Assembly (NCBI GenBank): GCA_013286145.1
Contig: JABDGH010000001.1
Span: 62,001 to 126,000, forward strand
From: Verrucomicrobiota bacterium
Lineage (GTDB): Bacteria; Verrucomicrobiota; Verrucomicrobiia; Methylacidiphilales; UBA1321
Reading direction: 5' to 3'
Length of the DNA: 64,000 nt
In this document: piece after piece, positions 34,539 through 43,236 of the stretch
Position numbering within the stretch: the first letter of the stretch is position 1
Layout: the number at the start of each line of letters is the position of its first letter
Notes under the pieces: generated by a model
Seen by the model: only the letters and a program-made list of their open reading frames with translations
Told to the model about the DNA's origin: nothing
Database searches by the model: none
Translations under genes and position numbers: made by a program

Positions 34539-35165
34539 ATGCCCCTACGTGTTAAAATTTGCGGTATTACGAACCTGGAAGATGCACAAGCTGCCGTGAC
34601 GGCGGGTGCGGATGCGCTGGGCTTTATTCTTTACGAGAAGAGCAAACGGTTCATCCCCATCGAGGAAGCGATTAAAATTATCGAGGCGCTGCCACCGTTC
34701 GTGCAGACCGTGGCCGTGACGGTAAATGCGAACAAGGAGTTTTCCAACCTGGGCTGGAGGAAGCAGCTCAAGAACTTCGGAGTGGCGCAACTGCACGGCC
34801 AGGAATCGCCGGTGCATGTCAAAGCGGTGGGTAAATATCTCTCCGTGATCAAGGTGCTGGCCGCCGACCAGGCCGAGGCAATTACGCCGGAAAGCTACGC
34901 CGTTTCCGCATTCCTCCTCGATACACCGTCAAAGGAGCATGGCGGCACGGGGCAAACCTTCGACTGGAGCCTCGCACTCGCCTTCAAAAAAAGGACGACG
35001 AAACCCCTTATTTTATCGGGCGGCCTGAACCCCGAAAATGTTGCGAAAGCGATTGAAACGGTGCATCCTTATGCTGTCGATGTGAGCAGCGGCGTCGAGG
35101 CCTCCCCCGGTAAGAAAGACCACTCCAAGCTGCGCGATTTCATCCAGATATGCAAAAACTCCTGA
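34539..35165 (+). CDS. trpF: Phosphoribosylanthranilate isomerase
   Basis: From the ATG at 34539 ([20 protein letters not shown]) the protein is 208 residues. TrpF motifs are present: the VKICGIT strand with catalytic-type Cys, [26 protein letters not shown] and [17 protein letters not shown]. It isomerises PRA to CdRP. The frame also opens at 34521, inside the family A repeat, and that start is rejected. Its 3' end overlaps trpB by 16 nt. Confidence 0.95.
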   Translation: MPLRVKICGITNLEDAQAAVTAGADALGFILYEKSKRFIPIEEAIKIIEALPPFVQTVAVTVNANKEFSNLGWRKQLKNFGVAQLHGQESPVHVKAVGKYLSVIKVLAADQAEAITPESYAVSAFLLDTPSKEHGGTGQTFDWSLALAFKKRTTKPLILSGGLNPENVAKAIETVHPYAVDVSSGVEASPGKKDHSKLRDFIQICKNS

Positions 35166-36349
35166 CTCAGGTGCCGGACGCCACGGGCCACTTTGGCCCG
35201 TATGGCGGCATGTTCGTGCCCGAGACGCTCATGGCGCCTTTGCACGAGTTGGCGCAGGAGTACGAGAAAGCCAAGGCGGACAAGGCCTTTCGCAACGAAC
35301 TCAAATTTCTCCTCGAAGAGTATGCCGGTCGTCCTACGCCGCTTTATCGTGCGGAACGGATGACCCAGCGCCTGGGCGGAGCCAAGATTTATCTCAAGCG
35401 GGAAGATCTTCTCCATACCGGGGCGCACAAGATCAATAACGCCCTCGGCCAGGTTTTGCTGGCACGGCGGATGGGCAAAAAACGGGTGATTGCCGAGACC
35501 GGGGCGGGGCAGCATGGCGTAGCCACGGCCACTGTCGCGGCGCGGTTCGGACTTGAATGCGTTGTCTATATGGGTGCGGTCGACATGGAACGGCAGGCTT
35601 TAAACGTAACGCGTATGCGCCTCCTCGGGGCAACGGTGGTACCCGTGACCGCAGGGCAAAAGACGCTGAAGGAAGCAGTCAACGAAGCGATGCGCGACTG
35701 GGTGACGAATATCCGCTCCACGCACTACATTCTTGGCTCGGCGCTCGGTTCACACCCCTATCCGATGATGGTGCGCGATTTTCATCGCGTAATCGGCGAC
35801 GAGGCGCGCCGCCAGATTCTCGAACGCGAAGAACATCTGCCCGACGTTTTGCTCGCCTGCGTCGGTGGTGGTAGTAATGCCATCGGCCTCTTTTATCCCT
35901 TTATTGAGGACAAGCAGGTGCGCTGTATCGGCGTGGAAGCGGGTGGGCACGGCATCCTGGCCGGACAACACGCGGCGCGCTTTCAAGGTGGAAGCCTGGG
36001 GGTGCTTCAAGGCGCGCGGACGTTCATTCTTCAGGACAGCAACGGCCAGATCATGAATACCCATTCCATCTCGGCGGGACTCGATTACGCTGCGGTCGGG
36101 CCGGAACACGCCTGGTTGCGCGACGAAGGCCGCGTCGAATATACCTTCTGTGTCGATGACGAGGCGTTGAAGGCGTTCCGTTTCCTGAGCGAGACCGAAG
36201 GCATCATCCCCGCGATGGAAAGCGCCCACGCGATTGCCGAGGCGATCAAGCTCGCGCCGACAATGCGGCCCGACCAGACGATGATCATTTGTCTCTCTGG
36301 ACGCGGCGACAAGGACGTGCAGCAGGTGGCGCAGATGCTGGGGTTGTAG
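35150..36349 (+). CDS. trpB: Tryptophan synthase beta subunit
   Basis: The 399-residue PLP enzyme has Lys94 in [17 protein letters not shown], the phosphate-binding GGGSNAIG loop, [16 protein letters not shown], and [19 protein letters not shown]. It is a TrpB1-type protein, which normally pairs with TrpA. No trpA is present between trpB and yicC, so it must be elsewhere. The gene overlaps trpF. A rho-independent terminator candidate lies 54 nt after the stop. Confidence 0.97.
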   Translation: MQKLLTQVPDATGHFGPYGGMFVPETLMAPLHELAQEYEKAKADKAFRNELKFLLEEYAGRPTPLYRAERMTQRLGGAKIYLKREDLLHTGAHKINNALGQVLLARRMGKKRVIAETGAGQHGVATATVAARFGLECVVYMGAVDMERQALNVTRMRLLGATVVPVTAGQKTLKEAVNEAMRDWVTNIRSTHYILGSALGSHPYPMMVRDFHRVIGDEARRQILEREEHLPDVLLACVGGGSNAIGLFYPFIEDKQVRCIGVEAGGHGILAGQHAARFQGGSLGVLQGARTFILQDSNGQIMNTHSISAGLDYAAVGPEHAWLRDEGRVEYTFCVDDEALKAFRFLSETEGIIPAMESAHAIAEAIKLAPTMRPDQTMIICLSGRGDKDVQQVAQMLGL

Positions 36350-36357
36350 AAAAGATT

Positions 36358-36496
36358 GTCATCCTGAGCTTGTCGAAGGATCAGACGCATGGGAGATAAT
36401 CAACCCGTCGGACAACTTAAATCCGACGGGTTTTCGTGGTCGTCTGACTTTTGGATAAGAAGGACGCGTCTGATCCCTCGACAAGCTCGGGATGAC
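36358..36496. repeat. Family A inverted repeat, copy 5
   Basis: The left arm is the CCTGAGC type and the right arm the CCTCGACAAGCTCGGGATGA type. Between them sits an independent hairpin with T-run (see terminator). It follows trpB and precedes yicC. Confidence 0.9.
36404..36434 (+). terminator. Rho-independent terminator after trpB
   Basis: Perfect 9-bp stem CCCGTCGGA / TCCGACGGG with a 9-nt loop, followed by TTTT. It lies 54 nt downstream of the trpB stop, inside the spacer of family A copy 5. It should end the prfB/trp transcript before yicC. Confidence 0.75.
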
Positions 36497-36511
36497 GGAT
36501 TAAAAAAGACT

Positions 36512-37384
36512 ATGCGAAGCATGACTGGATATGGGCGGGGCACGGCCACTTTTGATGGACGGCAAATCGCGGTTGAATTGAGTTCGGTCAACCGCAAGCA
36601 GGCGGAGATTTCTCTTTCGCTGCCCCGCGCTTTCATGGAACTCGAACCGCGTGTGCGGGATGAGATCAATGCCCATCTTTCGCGGGGACGCCTCACCGTG
36701 GCCGTGGGGCTTCATGCCAAGGGCGGAGGTCGCACCGGCGCGATCAATCTTGCCGCAGCCCGGGCCTATCGTGATCAACTGGAATCCATCCGCAAGACAC
36801 TGAAGCTCGGTGGAGAAATTACCTTGGATCAGATTCTGCGCGGGCCGGGTGTACTCGATTCCGAAAACATGGAAATCGAAGTGGAAACAGCCTGGACTGC
36901 CTTGCAGAAGGCGCTCAAGGCCGCACTGGAACAATTCGTCCAGATGCGCAAACGCGAAGGAAAAGCCCTCGCCACCGATTTGCAAAAGCGGACTTTCGCG
37001 ATACAAAAAAACGTGAAGACGATCAGCGTCCTCGCCCCGAAAGTCATGGAACATCATCGCGGCCTCCTGCTGGAACGCGCCTCCAAGGCCGGGCTGGAGA
37101 TCGAGGCTTCGGATGAGCGGCTATTGAAGGAAATCGTTTTCTTTGCCGACCGGAGCGATATTTCGGAGGAACTGACCCGCCTGCGGAGCCATCTTGACCA
37201 GTTCCTCGGTCACCTGAACAAGGACGAGCCAGTAGGACGCACCCTCGATTTTCTCCTCCAGGAATTGTTCCGGGAGACCAATACCATTGGCAACAAGGCC
37301 AATTTCCTCGCCATCAGCCAAATCGTCGTTGGCATGAAAACAGAGTTGGAAAAATTGCGGGAGCAGGTTCAGAATATCGAATGA
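36512..37384 (+). CDS. yicC: YicC family endoribonuclease
   Basis: Starting at 36512 (MRSMTGYGRGTATFDGRQIA) gives 290 residues, the normal YicC length. The N-terminal domain has the conserved SMTGYGRG and ELSSVNRKQAEISLSLP. The C-terminal DUF1732 region is at HLDQFLGHLNKDEPVGRTLDFLLQE. E. coli YicC degrades the RyhB small RNA with PNPase. Coupled to gmk by a 4-nt ATGA overlap, a common arrangement. Confidence 0.94.
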   Translation: MRSMTGYGRGTATFDGRQIAVELSSVNRKQAEISLSLPRAFMELEPRVRDEINAHLSRGRLTVAVGLHAKGGGRTGAINLAAARAYRDQLESIRKTLKLGGEITLDQILRGPGVLDSENMEIEVETAWTALQKALKAALEQFVQMRKREGKALATDLQKRTFAIQKNVKTISVLAPKVMEHHRGLLLERASKAGLEIEASDERLLKEIVFFADRSDISEELTRLRSHLDQFLGHLNKDEPVGRTLDFLLQELFRETNTIGNKANFLAISQIVVGMKTELEKLREQVQNIE

Positions 37385-38010
37385 ACCCGACGACCTTCCG
37401 ACGCCAGGGCATTCTCTTTGTCATCTCCGCCCCGTCGGGCACCGGCAAAACCACGCTGTGCGAAAATCTGCGGGCCACGCCCGATTTCATCTATTCTGTT
37501 TCCTGCACGACACGGCCCGCGCGTCCCGGTGAGATCGATGGAACCGATTATCATTTTCTCTCCAAGGAAGAATTTCTCAGCCGCATTCACCATGGCGATA
37601 TGCTGGAACATGCGCTCGTCCACGGAAATTATTACGGAACGCTGAAGGCGACCGTCAAGGAGGCGCTCACCCAGGGAACCGACGTCCTGCTCGACATCGA
37701 CGTACAGGGAGCTGCCTCAGTTCGCAAAACGGATGATGTCATGGTGCGCGATTCGCTCGTCGATGTTTTCATCATGCCGCCCACGCTGGAGGAATTGGAA
37801 AAGCGTTTACGCAAGCGCGGCACGGAAACCGAGGAGCAGGTTCAGCAGAGGCTCCGCACCGGGCGGGAGGAATCGAAACTGTGGCCTCTCTACAAATATA
37901 CGATTCTGAGCGGCTCGATGGAGGAAGACCTGATCAAGTTTAGGGCGATCATGCGGGCCGAGCGTTATCTCAGCCGTCGCCTCGAATTGACCGATCTTCC
38001 GGCAAGCTAG
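37381..38010 (+). CDS. gmk: Guanylate kinase
   Basis: The 209-residue protein has the P-loop ISAPSGTGKTTLCENL, SCTTRPARPGEIDGTDYHF (GMP-binding), and LLDIDVQGAASVRK. It phosphorylates GMP to GDP with ATP. Start overlaps the yicC stop. It is followed after ~100 nt by the STAS/Mla group. Confidence 0.96.
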   Translation: MNPTTFRRQGILFVISAPSGTGKTTLCENLRATPDFIYSVSCTTRPARPGEIDGTDYHFLSKEEFLSRIHHGDMLEHALVHGNYYGTLKATVKEALTQGTDVLLDIDVQGAASVRKTDDVMVRDSLVDVFIMPPTLEELEKRLRKRGTETEEQVQQRLRTGREESKLWPLYKYTILSGSMEEDLIKFRAIMRAERYLSRRLELTDLPAS

Positions 38011-38112
38011 AGGCCATATTTAGCCCTTCAAAACCTGCTCCGGGCTTAAAACTTAACTCGATTAGTTAAAATTTGGCTTTCTTCATTGCAGAAGGTTGAT
38101 AGCTCTAACGTG

Positions 38113-38451
38113 ATGCAAATCACCGAACGGACCGAAGACACCATACCCATCGTTTCGATTACGGGCGATATTGACCTGGAAAACTCGCCCAAACTGCGGG
38201 AATACCTGAAGCCCAAGGCATCTCAAAAAACGCCCCGGCTGCTGCTCGATTTCACGGGAGTGAGCTATATCGATTCCTCCGGGCTGGCAACGTTGATCGA
38301 GTATTTCCAGTCCGTGCAAGGTTTCGGAGGCAAGCTGGCCCTGGCTTCGCTAAGCCCGCGCGTGAAAAATGTCTTCGAGATTGTGCGCCTGGAGCAAATC
38401 TTCTCCCTCCATCCCGATATCCCCTCCGCGCTGGCCGCGCTTAAATCTTAA
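38113..38451 (+). CDS. STAS-domain protein, probably MlaB-like
   Basis: From the ATG at 38113 the protein is 112 residues, a single STAS domain with LDFTGVSYIDSSGLATLIEY, where the DSSG Ser is the conserved phospho-site of the anti-sigma antagonists. Position argues for another role: it precedes an MlaE-type permease by 20 nt, then MlaF and MlaD, and in E. coli the STAS protein MlaB binds MlaF in the same complex. I therefore favour a lipid-transporter subunit. A weak TTG start at 38086 is less likely. Confidence 0.8.
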   Translation: MQITERTEDTIPIVSITGDIDLENSPKLREYLKPKASQKTPRLLLDFTGVSYIDSSGLATLIEYFQSVQGFGGKLALASLSPRVKNVFEIVRLEQIFSLHPDIPSALAALKS

Positions 38452-38471
38452 CGGAAAAGGGGAGCACAACC

Positions 38472-39209
38472 ATGCTCGCATTCGCACAACTATCCCTTGA
38501 AGCCTTTGTCGGTATTTTCTCGCCGATTTTTGGCCAAAAAAGCTGGCGTCTTTCAGCCCTCTTTTCCCAGATGGTCAATATCGGCGTCGCCTCGCTGCCG
38601 ACGGTCGCGCTGGCTAATTTTCTGCTCGGTCTTGTGCTCGCCATCCAGGGCGCCGGGCAATTCGAGAAATTGGGAGCGACCAACATGGTGGCCAATCTGG
38701 TCGCCTTTTCCATTTTGCGGGAAATCGGCCCGCTCATCACGGCGGTCATTGTCATCGGCCGCTCCGGTTCCGCCATCACGGCGGAGCTTGGTACGATGAA
38801 AGTCGCGGAGGAAATCGAGGCGCTTAACGTCATGGGCATCGACCCGGTGAAGTACCTCGTGGTACCGCGTCTGCTGGCCATGCTCCTGATGATGCCCGTC
38901 CTGACCGTGCTGGGCGAAGGCGTTGGGCTTTTTGCCGGATGGCTGATCAGCGTCGGCAGCCTGCATCTTGATCCATTTTTTTACGTTCAAAATTCGATAG
39001 AGGCCGTGGAGCAGAAGGATCTTTTTACCGGCCTGCTCAAGGCGCTCGTTTTCGGCGGCGTGGTGGGTACGGTGGCCTGCTTTTACGGGATGCAGGTCGA
39101 GGGTGGCGCTGAAGGCGTGGGCCGCTCCACCACCAAGTCGGTGGTCACCGCCCTCACCTCCATGCTTGCCATGGACGCGATTCTAACCACATTAATTTAC
39201 TTCACATGA
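38472..39209 (+). CDS. mlaE: MlaE-type ABC lipid transporter permease
   Basis: The 245-residue protein has five membrane segments. The MlaE signature includes LREIGPLITAVIVIGRSGSAITAELGTMK and EEIEALNVMGIDPVKYLVVPR, then the GVVGTVACFYGMQVEGGAEGVG loop. With MlaF and MlaD it forms an ATP-driven phospholipid carrier for the outer membrane. The stop overlaps the mlaF start (ATGA). Confidence 0.92.
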   Translation: MLAFAQLSLEAFVGIFSPIFGQKSWRLSALFSQMVNIGVASLPTVALANFLLGLVLAIQGAGQFEKLGATNMVANLVAFSILREIGPLITAVIVIGRSGSAITAELGTMKVAEEIEALNVMGIDPVKYLVVPRLLAMLLMMPVLTVLGEGVGLFAGWLISVGSLHLDPFFYVQNSIEAVEQKDLFTGLLKALVFGGVVGTVACFYGMQVEGGAEGVGRSTTKSVVTALTSMLAMDAILTTLIYFT

Positions 39210-40027
39210 GCGAGCCTCAAACCAAGCATAAATCGCCTTACGCCCTCGAAGTGCGCGGCCTGACCCGCAGCTTCGGTTCGCGCAAAATTCTTTCAGATGT
39301 GAGTTTCAAGCTCAAGCGCGGTGAAATCCTTATCATCATGGGCGGGAGCGGTTGCGGTAAGAGCACCCTGTTACGGCACATCATCGGCTCCCTGAAACCG
39401 GACGCAGGCGAAATTTACATTGATGGCACGGAGATCACCAAGTTGAACGACCGGGAGTTGTCCAATGTTCGCAAACGCTTCGGAATGTTGTTCCAGACGG
39501 GGGCGCTTTTCAATTCCCTGACTGTCGGTGAAAACGTGGCGTTGCCCATCCTCGAATCGAGCGATGTCTCCGCCAGTATCGCCGATCTCGTCGTGAAACT
39601 TAAACTGGAACTGGTCGGCCTCACCGGGTTCGAACATCTCAAGCCTGCGCAAATCTCAGGCGGAATGAAAAAGCGGGTCGGCATGGCACGGGCGCTGGCT
39701 CTCGATCCTGAACTCCTTTTTTGCGACGAACCGACCGCCGGCCTCGATCCGGTCATGACTGCCGTGATCGACACACTGACGGTGGACCTGACTAAAAAGC
39801 TGGGACTTTCCGCCGTGGTGGTGACGCACGATATGACCAGCGCATTTCGGATCGCAACGCAGATGATCTTCCTCTTCGAGGGACGTGTTATCGCTTCCGG
39901 CACGCCCGATGAGATCAAAAATAATCCCGATCCGATTCTTCAACAATTTATCAATGGTTATGCGGATGGCCCGATACCGCTGAAACTTTCCAAAGATGAC
40001 TATCTCAAACGCCTGATGCAGGCTTAA
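39206..40027 (+). CDS. mlaF: MlaF-type ABC transporter ATPase
   Basis: The 273-residue ATPase has Walker A GGSGCGKSTLLRHI, Q-loop FGMLFQTGALF, signature ISGGMKKRVGMARAL, Walker B LLFCDEPTAGLD and switch His in VVTHDM. ISGGMKKR is typical of MlaF/Ttg2A. It powers the MlaE permease. mlaD follows after 17 nt. N-terminal RSFGSRKILSDVSFKLKRG is standard. Confidence 0.95.
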   Translation: MSEPQTKHKSPYALEVRGLTRSFGSRKILSDVSFKLKRGEILIIMGGSGCGKSTLLRHIIGSLKPDAGEIYIDGTEITKLNDRELSNVRKRFGMLFQTGALFNSLTVGENVALPILESSDVSASIADLVVKLKLELVGLTGFEHLKPAQISGGMKKRVGMARALALDPELLFCDEPTAGLDPVMTAVIDTLTVDLTKKLGLSAVVVTHDMTSAFRIATQMIFLFEGRVIASGTPDEIKNNPDPILQQFINGYADGPIPLKLSKDDYLKRLMQA

Positions 40028-40044
40028 AACGCGAGGAATACGCC

Positions 40045-40971
40045 GTGAAAGATAATAAAATCAATGCCGTCATAGCCATCATCACGCTGGTCGGCGCTGT
40101 CCTGATGGCGCTCGCCCTGAGCTTCGCCATTGGCAAATGGTCCTTCGGCCAGTCCCGCTACCATCTTCTTATTAAGTTTCCCAATGCATCGGGTATCAGC
40201 ACCAATAGCGCGGTCAAGTATGCCGGGGCCAATGTCGGTCGGGTCTCGGAAATCCGGGTGATCCGCCGTGTTGACCAGACGCAAGACCCCGATACCCTGC
40301 TCTATAATGCCGTGGAGGTGGTGGCGGAAATCAACAAAGATGTGGAAGTCGGCAAGGATGTGACCGCCACGATCAAGCAAGACGGCTTGGGCATTGCTGC
40401 GATGTATATCCTGCTCAGCCCGGGAGGCGATCACACCAGCAAACTCCTGGCAGATGGTTCCGTTATTCAAGGTCACATGCCTTACGATTTGACCTCGCTG
40501 GTTCAACCGGCGGGCGAAGCGCTGGACAAAGCCAAGTCCCTGATCAATGAATTGCAGCCAATCGTGGTTCGCCTCGATTCGATCAGCACAAAAATGGCCA
40601 CCCAGCTGCCACCTTTGATCGATCATGCCGATAAGTTCCTGGTGGATGGCGATAGCGTCATGGCAAATCTCGATTCGGCAGAAAGCCGCGAGCACATCAA
40701 CACGATGCTGGCCAGTATGCGCGTGGCTTCGGAGAATCTAAAAGTCGTCAGTTCCAACGCCAAGGCGCTCACGGCGACGCTGGCGGAAAAACCTTGGCGC
40801 GTCTTCTGGGGCGGTCCGAGCATCAGACCGCCGTCGGAATCCGATGTGTTGAAATCGAACACCGTCATCCCGCTCACCCCGGATGTGGACGTCAATGGCG
40901 CAACGCCTTCTATAAAGAAGAACACCACCTCCACACCGTCGTCAGCCAGGCCAGCCCCACTGATCAATTAG
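40045..40971 (+). CDS. mlaD: MCE-domain lipid-binding protein
   Basis: The 308-residue protein starts with GTG at 40045, with GAGGA about ten bases upstream as a good ribosome site. One membrane anchor (ITLVGAVLMALALSFAIG) precedes an MCE domain (~35-150; SAVKYAGANVGRVSEIRVI, GLGIAAMYILLSPGG), then a helical region and a Ser/Pro tail. MCE proteins form rings that carry lipids across the periplasm. Last gene of the operon; its 3' end overlaps the convergent acyltransferase by 8 nt. Confidence 0.92.
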   Translation: MKDNKINAVIAIITLVGAVLMALALSFAIGKWSFGQSRYHLLIKFPNASGISTNSAVKYAGANVGRVSEIRVIRRVDQTQDPDTLLYNAVEVVAEINKDVEVGKDVTATIKQDGLGIAAMYILLSPGGDHTSKLLADGSVIQGHMPYDLTSLVQPAGEALDKAKSLINELQPIVVRLDSISTKMATQLPPLIDHADKFLVDGDSVMANLDSAESREHINTMLASMRVASENLKVVSSNAKALTATLAEKPWRVFWGGPSIRPPSESDVLKSNTVIPLTPDVDVNGATPSIKKNTTSTPSSARPAPLIN

Positions 40972-41701
40972 TCGGGCTGAATTCGCGCAGGCGCCCCGTC
41001 GCGGCGAGCTTGACCCATTCCCAACGCTTGTTGACCGTCCAGTGGGGTTTGAAGAGAGGCTCAAAGCCGGACATATCCTGGGTCACGGCCGCCTTGTTGG
41101 CGCGCGCGACAGCTTCGTTGCATTCCCGGGCAATGCGACCTTCCGTCCACTCGATGGCCTGAAAAGGCTGACCGATTTCAATCAAGACATTGGGACGATT
41201 CTCCCGGAAAAACTCGTAACGCATCGAGACGCCGACCAGCAACGCATGAGGAGCATTCTGGGCGAGATAATCAGTGCCCGGTTTTACTTCGACTGGATCG
41301 TTGGGCAGGGAGAGTTTTCCCTGGGGGAAAATCCAAATGGCCGTTTCCTTCTTTTGGAGGAGTCGCTGGGCATAGCGAAGCGCCGCCGCCGAACGCAAGG
41401 GACTGCTCAGATCGACTGAAAATGCGCCGAGCCAAGTGAAGAAACGGTAATGCTTGAGTTGTTTCTCCTCCATCATGCAATAAACGGCTTTGTGGGACAT
41501 CTGCCGGGTCAGGAGATAAACCATTAATCCGTCCCACCAATTGGTGTGATTGCAAAAAATAATCGCCGGGCGATCCGGGGGCAAATTACGGAGGTGCTCA
41601 AGACCGCGTCCGGCTATGGTGTAAAAGGCTCGCCGGGCAAGCCATCGGAAATAGACAAAAAGCAGCGAGTCGAGAATGTCGTTTTTGTTGGCGGCAATCA
41701 C
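40964..41701 (-). CDS. 1-acyl-glycerol-3-phosphate acyltransferase-like (PlsC family)
   Basis: The 245-residue protein has the PlsC motif block I NHTNWWD (HX4D), block III-like FPQGKLSLPND and a block IV-like proline region. It probably moves acyl chains onto lysophospholipid or a related lipid. It converges on mlaD, with stop codons overlapping by 8 nt, so the two mRNAs are complementary at their ends. The lipid role suits the neighbouring Mla operon. Confidence 0.85.
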   Translation of the reverse strand: MIAANKNDILDSLLFVYFRWLARRAFYTIAGRGLEHLRNLPPDRPAIIFCNHTNWWDGLMVYLLTRQMSHKAVYCMMEEKQLKHYRFFTWLGAFSVDLSSPLRSAAALRYAQRLLQKKETAIWIFPQGKLSLPNDPVEVKPGTDYLAQNAPHALLVGVSMRYEFFRENRPNVLIEIGQPFQAIEWTEGRIARECNEAVARANKAAVTQDMSGFEPLFKPHWTVNKRWEWVKLAATGRLREFSPTN

Positions 41702-42143
41702 AGGATTAATTTAGGGCGTTGCCGCGATAGGGCAAGGCCGCGATGTATTCCTTTTCACATCAAACTATCGCTGAATTTTTTGACGGAATTAACGGACTTT
41801 ACGAAATCAACCATCCGTCATCCCGAGCGGAGCCGAGTCAACATGCTGGTTTTGATCCGTTGATTTCCCGAGACGCAGTCGAGGGATATGGTTTGAATAA
41901 TCGAAACTTAAAAGTGGCGTCACAAAATTTCAAAGCACCAGAAGGGATCTAGCTCGTCGCCCATGCTGCAAGCGGGCCGTTGCATGTTGCTTAACAAGCT
42001 TCCGGCGCTTTTCATCCTTTACCGCCTGATGGGCCATATCCCTCGACTTCGGTTCGAGTTAATGCCTGCGCTAGAATACACTTTCCGATTCACCTCCGCT
42101 CGGGATGATGGTGCTTTAGATTATTTGCTGCCGTCCGCAGGAC
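41702..42143. repeat. Intergenic region with variant A-type repeats
   Basis: About 440 nt with no gene. CCGTCATCCCGAGCGGAGCC at 41816 and CAGTCGAGGGATATGG at 41877 match arms near 42036 (GGCCATATCCCTCGACTTCG) and 42098 (CCTCCGCTCGGGATGATGG) in reverse complement, a hairpin family related to A. ORFs across it are repeat translations. Confidence 0.7.
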
Positions 42144-43022
42144 TTACCGCTGTCCGTACGACTTTACGGCGAGCCAGACCTTGCGAGTAAACAAGACCTT
42201 CACGCGACCCCGATAAACCTGATAATCGGCCCACTCAATTTCATCGAGAATGGCGCCATAGATCGTGCTCATCAAGCGCGCGCAAAAACGTGATCCGTCG
42301 TCGGGCAATGCCTCGATGCCCTGCTCCGCATAACTGTAGTAGGCACGGGCACGGCCGATTTGGGATCGCATCATGGCGCGAAAGGCATCAGTCACGCGCT
42401 CGAGGGCGATGTCTTCCGTATCGATCCCGAATTTTTCCAACTCTTCGAGGGGAAGATAGAGCCGGTCACGCTGCCAGTCCTCGTGAATATCGCGCAGGAT
42501 GTTGGTCAACTGCATGGCCGTGCCGAGATCGCGCGCCGGTTTCAGCAACTCGGGCGAAGGTTCCGTGAGCACATGCACCATGATCAAGCCGACCACCGAC
42601 GCGACATGATAACAGTATTTGTCCAGTTCATCCCAGGTTTTGATCCGTACCTGGCCTCGATCCATTTCCACACCGACGAGCAGGTCTTCAAAATAGGTTT
42701 TCGGAATGGCACGACGCTGGATCGTTTCACAAAAGGACGTCAACCAGGGTAAGCTGGTGAGGAATGTTTCAAGTTTGTCTGTGGGTGGATAGACAGCATC
42801 GAGCAGTTCCCTCAACTCGGTAAAGGCACGCAGACGCGCGGCTTCCTCAGAAGCAAGATCGATTTGATCATCGACGTAGCGGCAAAAGGCATAGACCGCG
42901 TAGGCATCCATCCGTTTTTGCCGGGGCAGAACATTGGATGCAAAATAGAAGGTCTTCGCGTGCTTCTTCGTCATCCGACGGCAGGCCTTGCGGGATACGG
43001 AAAGAGAGTTGGAATTGGGCAT
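42144..43022 (-). CDS. Squalene/phytoene synthase family protein
   Basis: The 292-residue protein has the two Asp-rich diphosphate-binding motifs of the family: YVDDQIDLA near residue 49 and ILRDIHEDWQRDRLYLP. FCRYVDD and QLTNILRDI are diagnostic. It condenses two prenyl diphosphates head-to-head to phytoene, squalene or an intermediate. In HpnC/HpnD systems a second and third enzyme would be nearby, which is not seen. A polyprenyl synthase gene on the same strand upstream may supply the substrate. Confidence 0.9.
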   Translation of the reverse strand: MPNSNSLSVSRKACRRMTKKHAKTFYFASNVLPRQKRMDAYAVYAFCRYVDDQIDLASEEAARLRAFTELRELLDAVYPPTDKLETFLTSLPWLTSFCETIQRRAIPKTYFEDLLVGVEMDRGQVRIKTWDELDKYCYHVASVVGLIMVHVLTEPSPELLKPARDLGTAMQLTNILRDIHEDWQRDRLYLPLEELEKFGIDTEDIALERVTDAFRAMMRSQIGRARAYYSYAEQGIEALPDDGSRFCARLMSTIYGAILDEIEWADYQVYRGRVKVLFTRKVWLAVKSYGQR

Positions 43023-43067
43023 GGCCTTGAGAGAAAATACTTTGTGAAAATCTTAATTAAGAAAAAC

Positions 43068-43209
43068 GTCATCCCGAGCTTGTCGAGGGATCAGACACGC
43101 TTTGATTACCACTAAACCTGACCGAATACGGAAAGCTAACTAATCTCAAGCTCTTCAACATATTGTCTATTTGATTGCGCGTCTGATCCCTCGACAAGCT
43201 CGGGATGAC
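43068..43209. repeat. Family A inverted repeat, copy 6
   Basis: GTCATCCCGAGCTTGTCGAGGG variant arm, ~95-nt spacer and complement arm. It separates the squalene synthase-like and polyprenyl synthase genes. Confidence 0.9.
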
Positions 43210-43236
43210 AAAGAATAAGCGTACACCAACTGCGGA

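Noticed and set aside
36389-36511. 41-residue N-terminal extension of YicC
   Set aside because: It is made from the family A repeat and the terminator hairpin, and YicC has its normal start at 36512.
41743-41952. 69-codon plus-strand frame after the acyltransferase gene
   Set aside because: Passes through variant A repeats; product is repeat translation.
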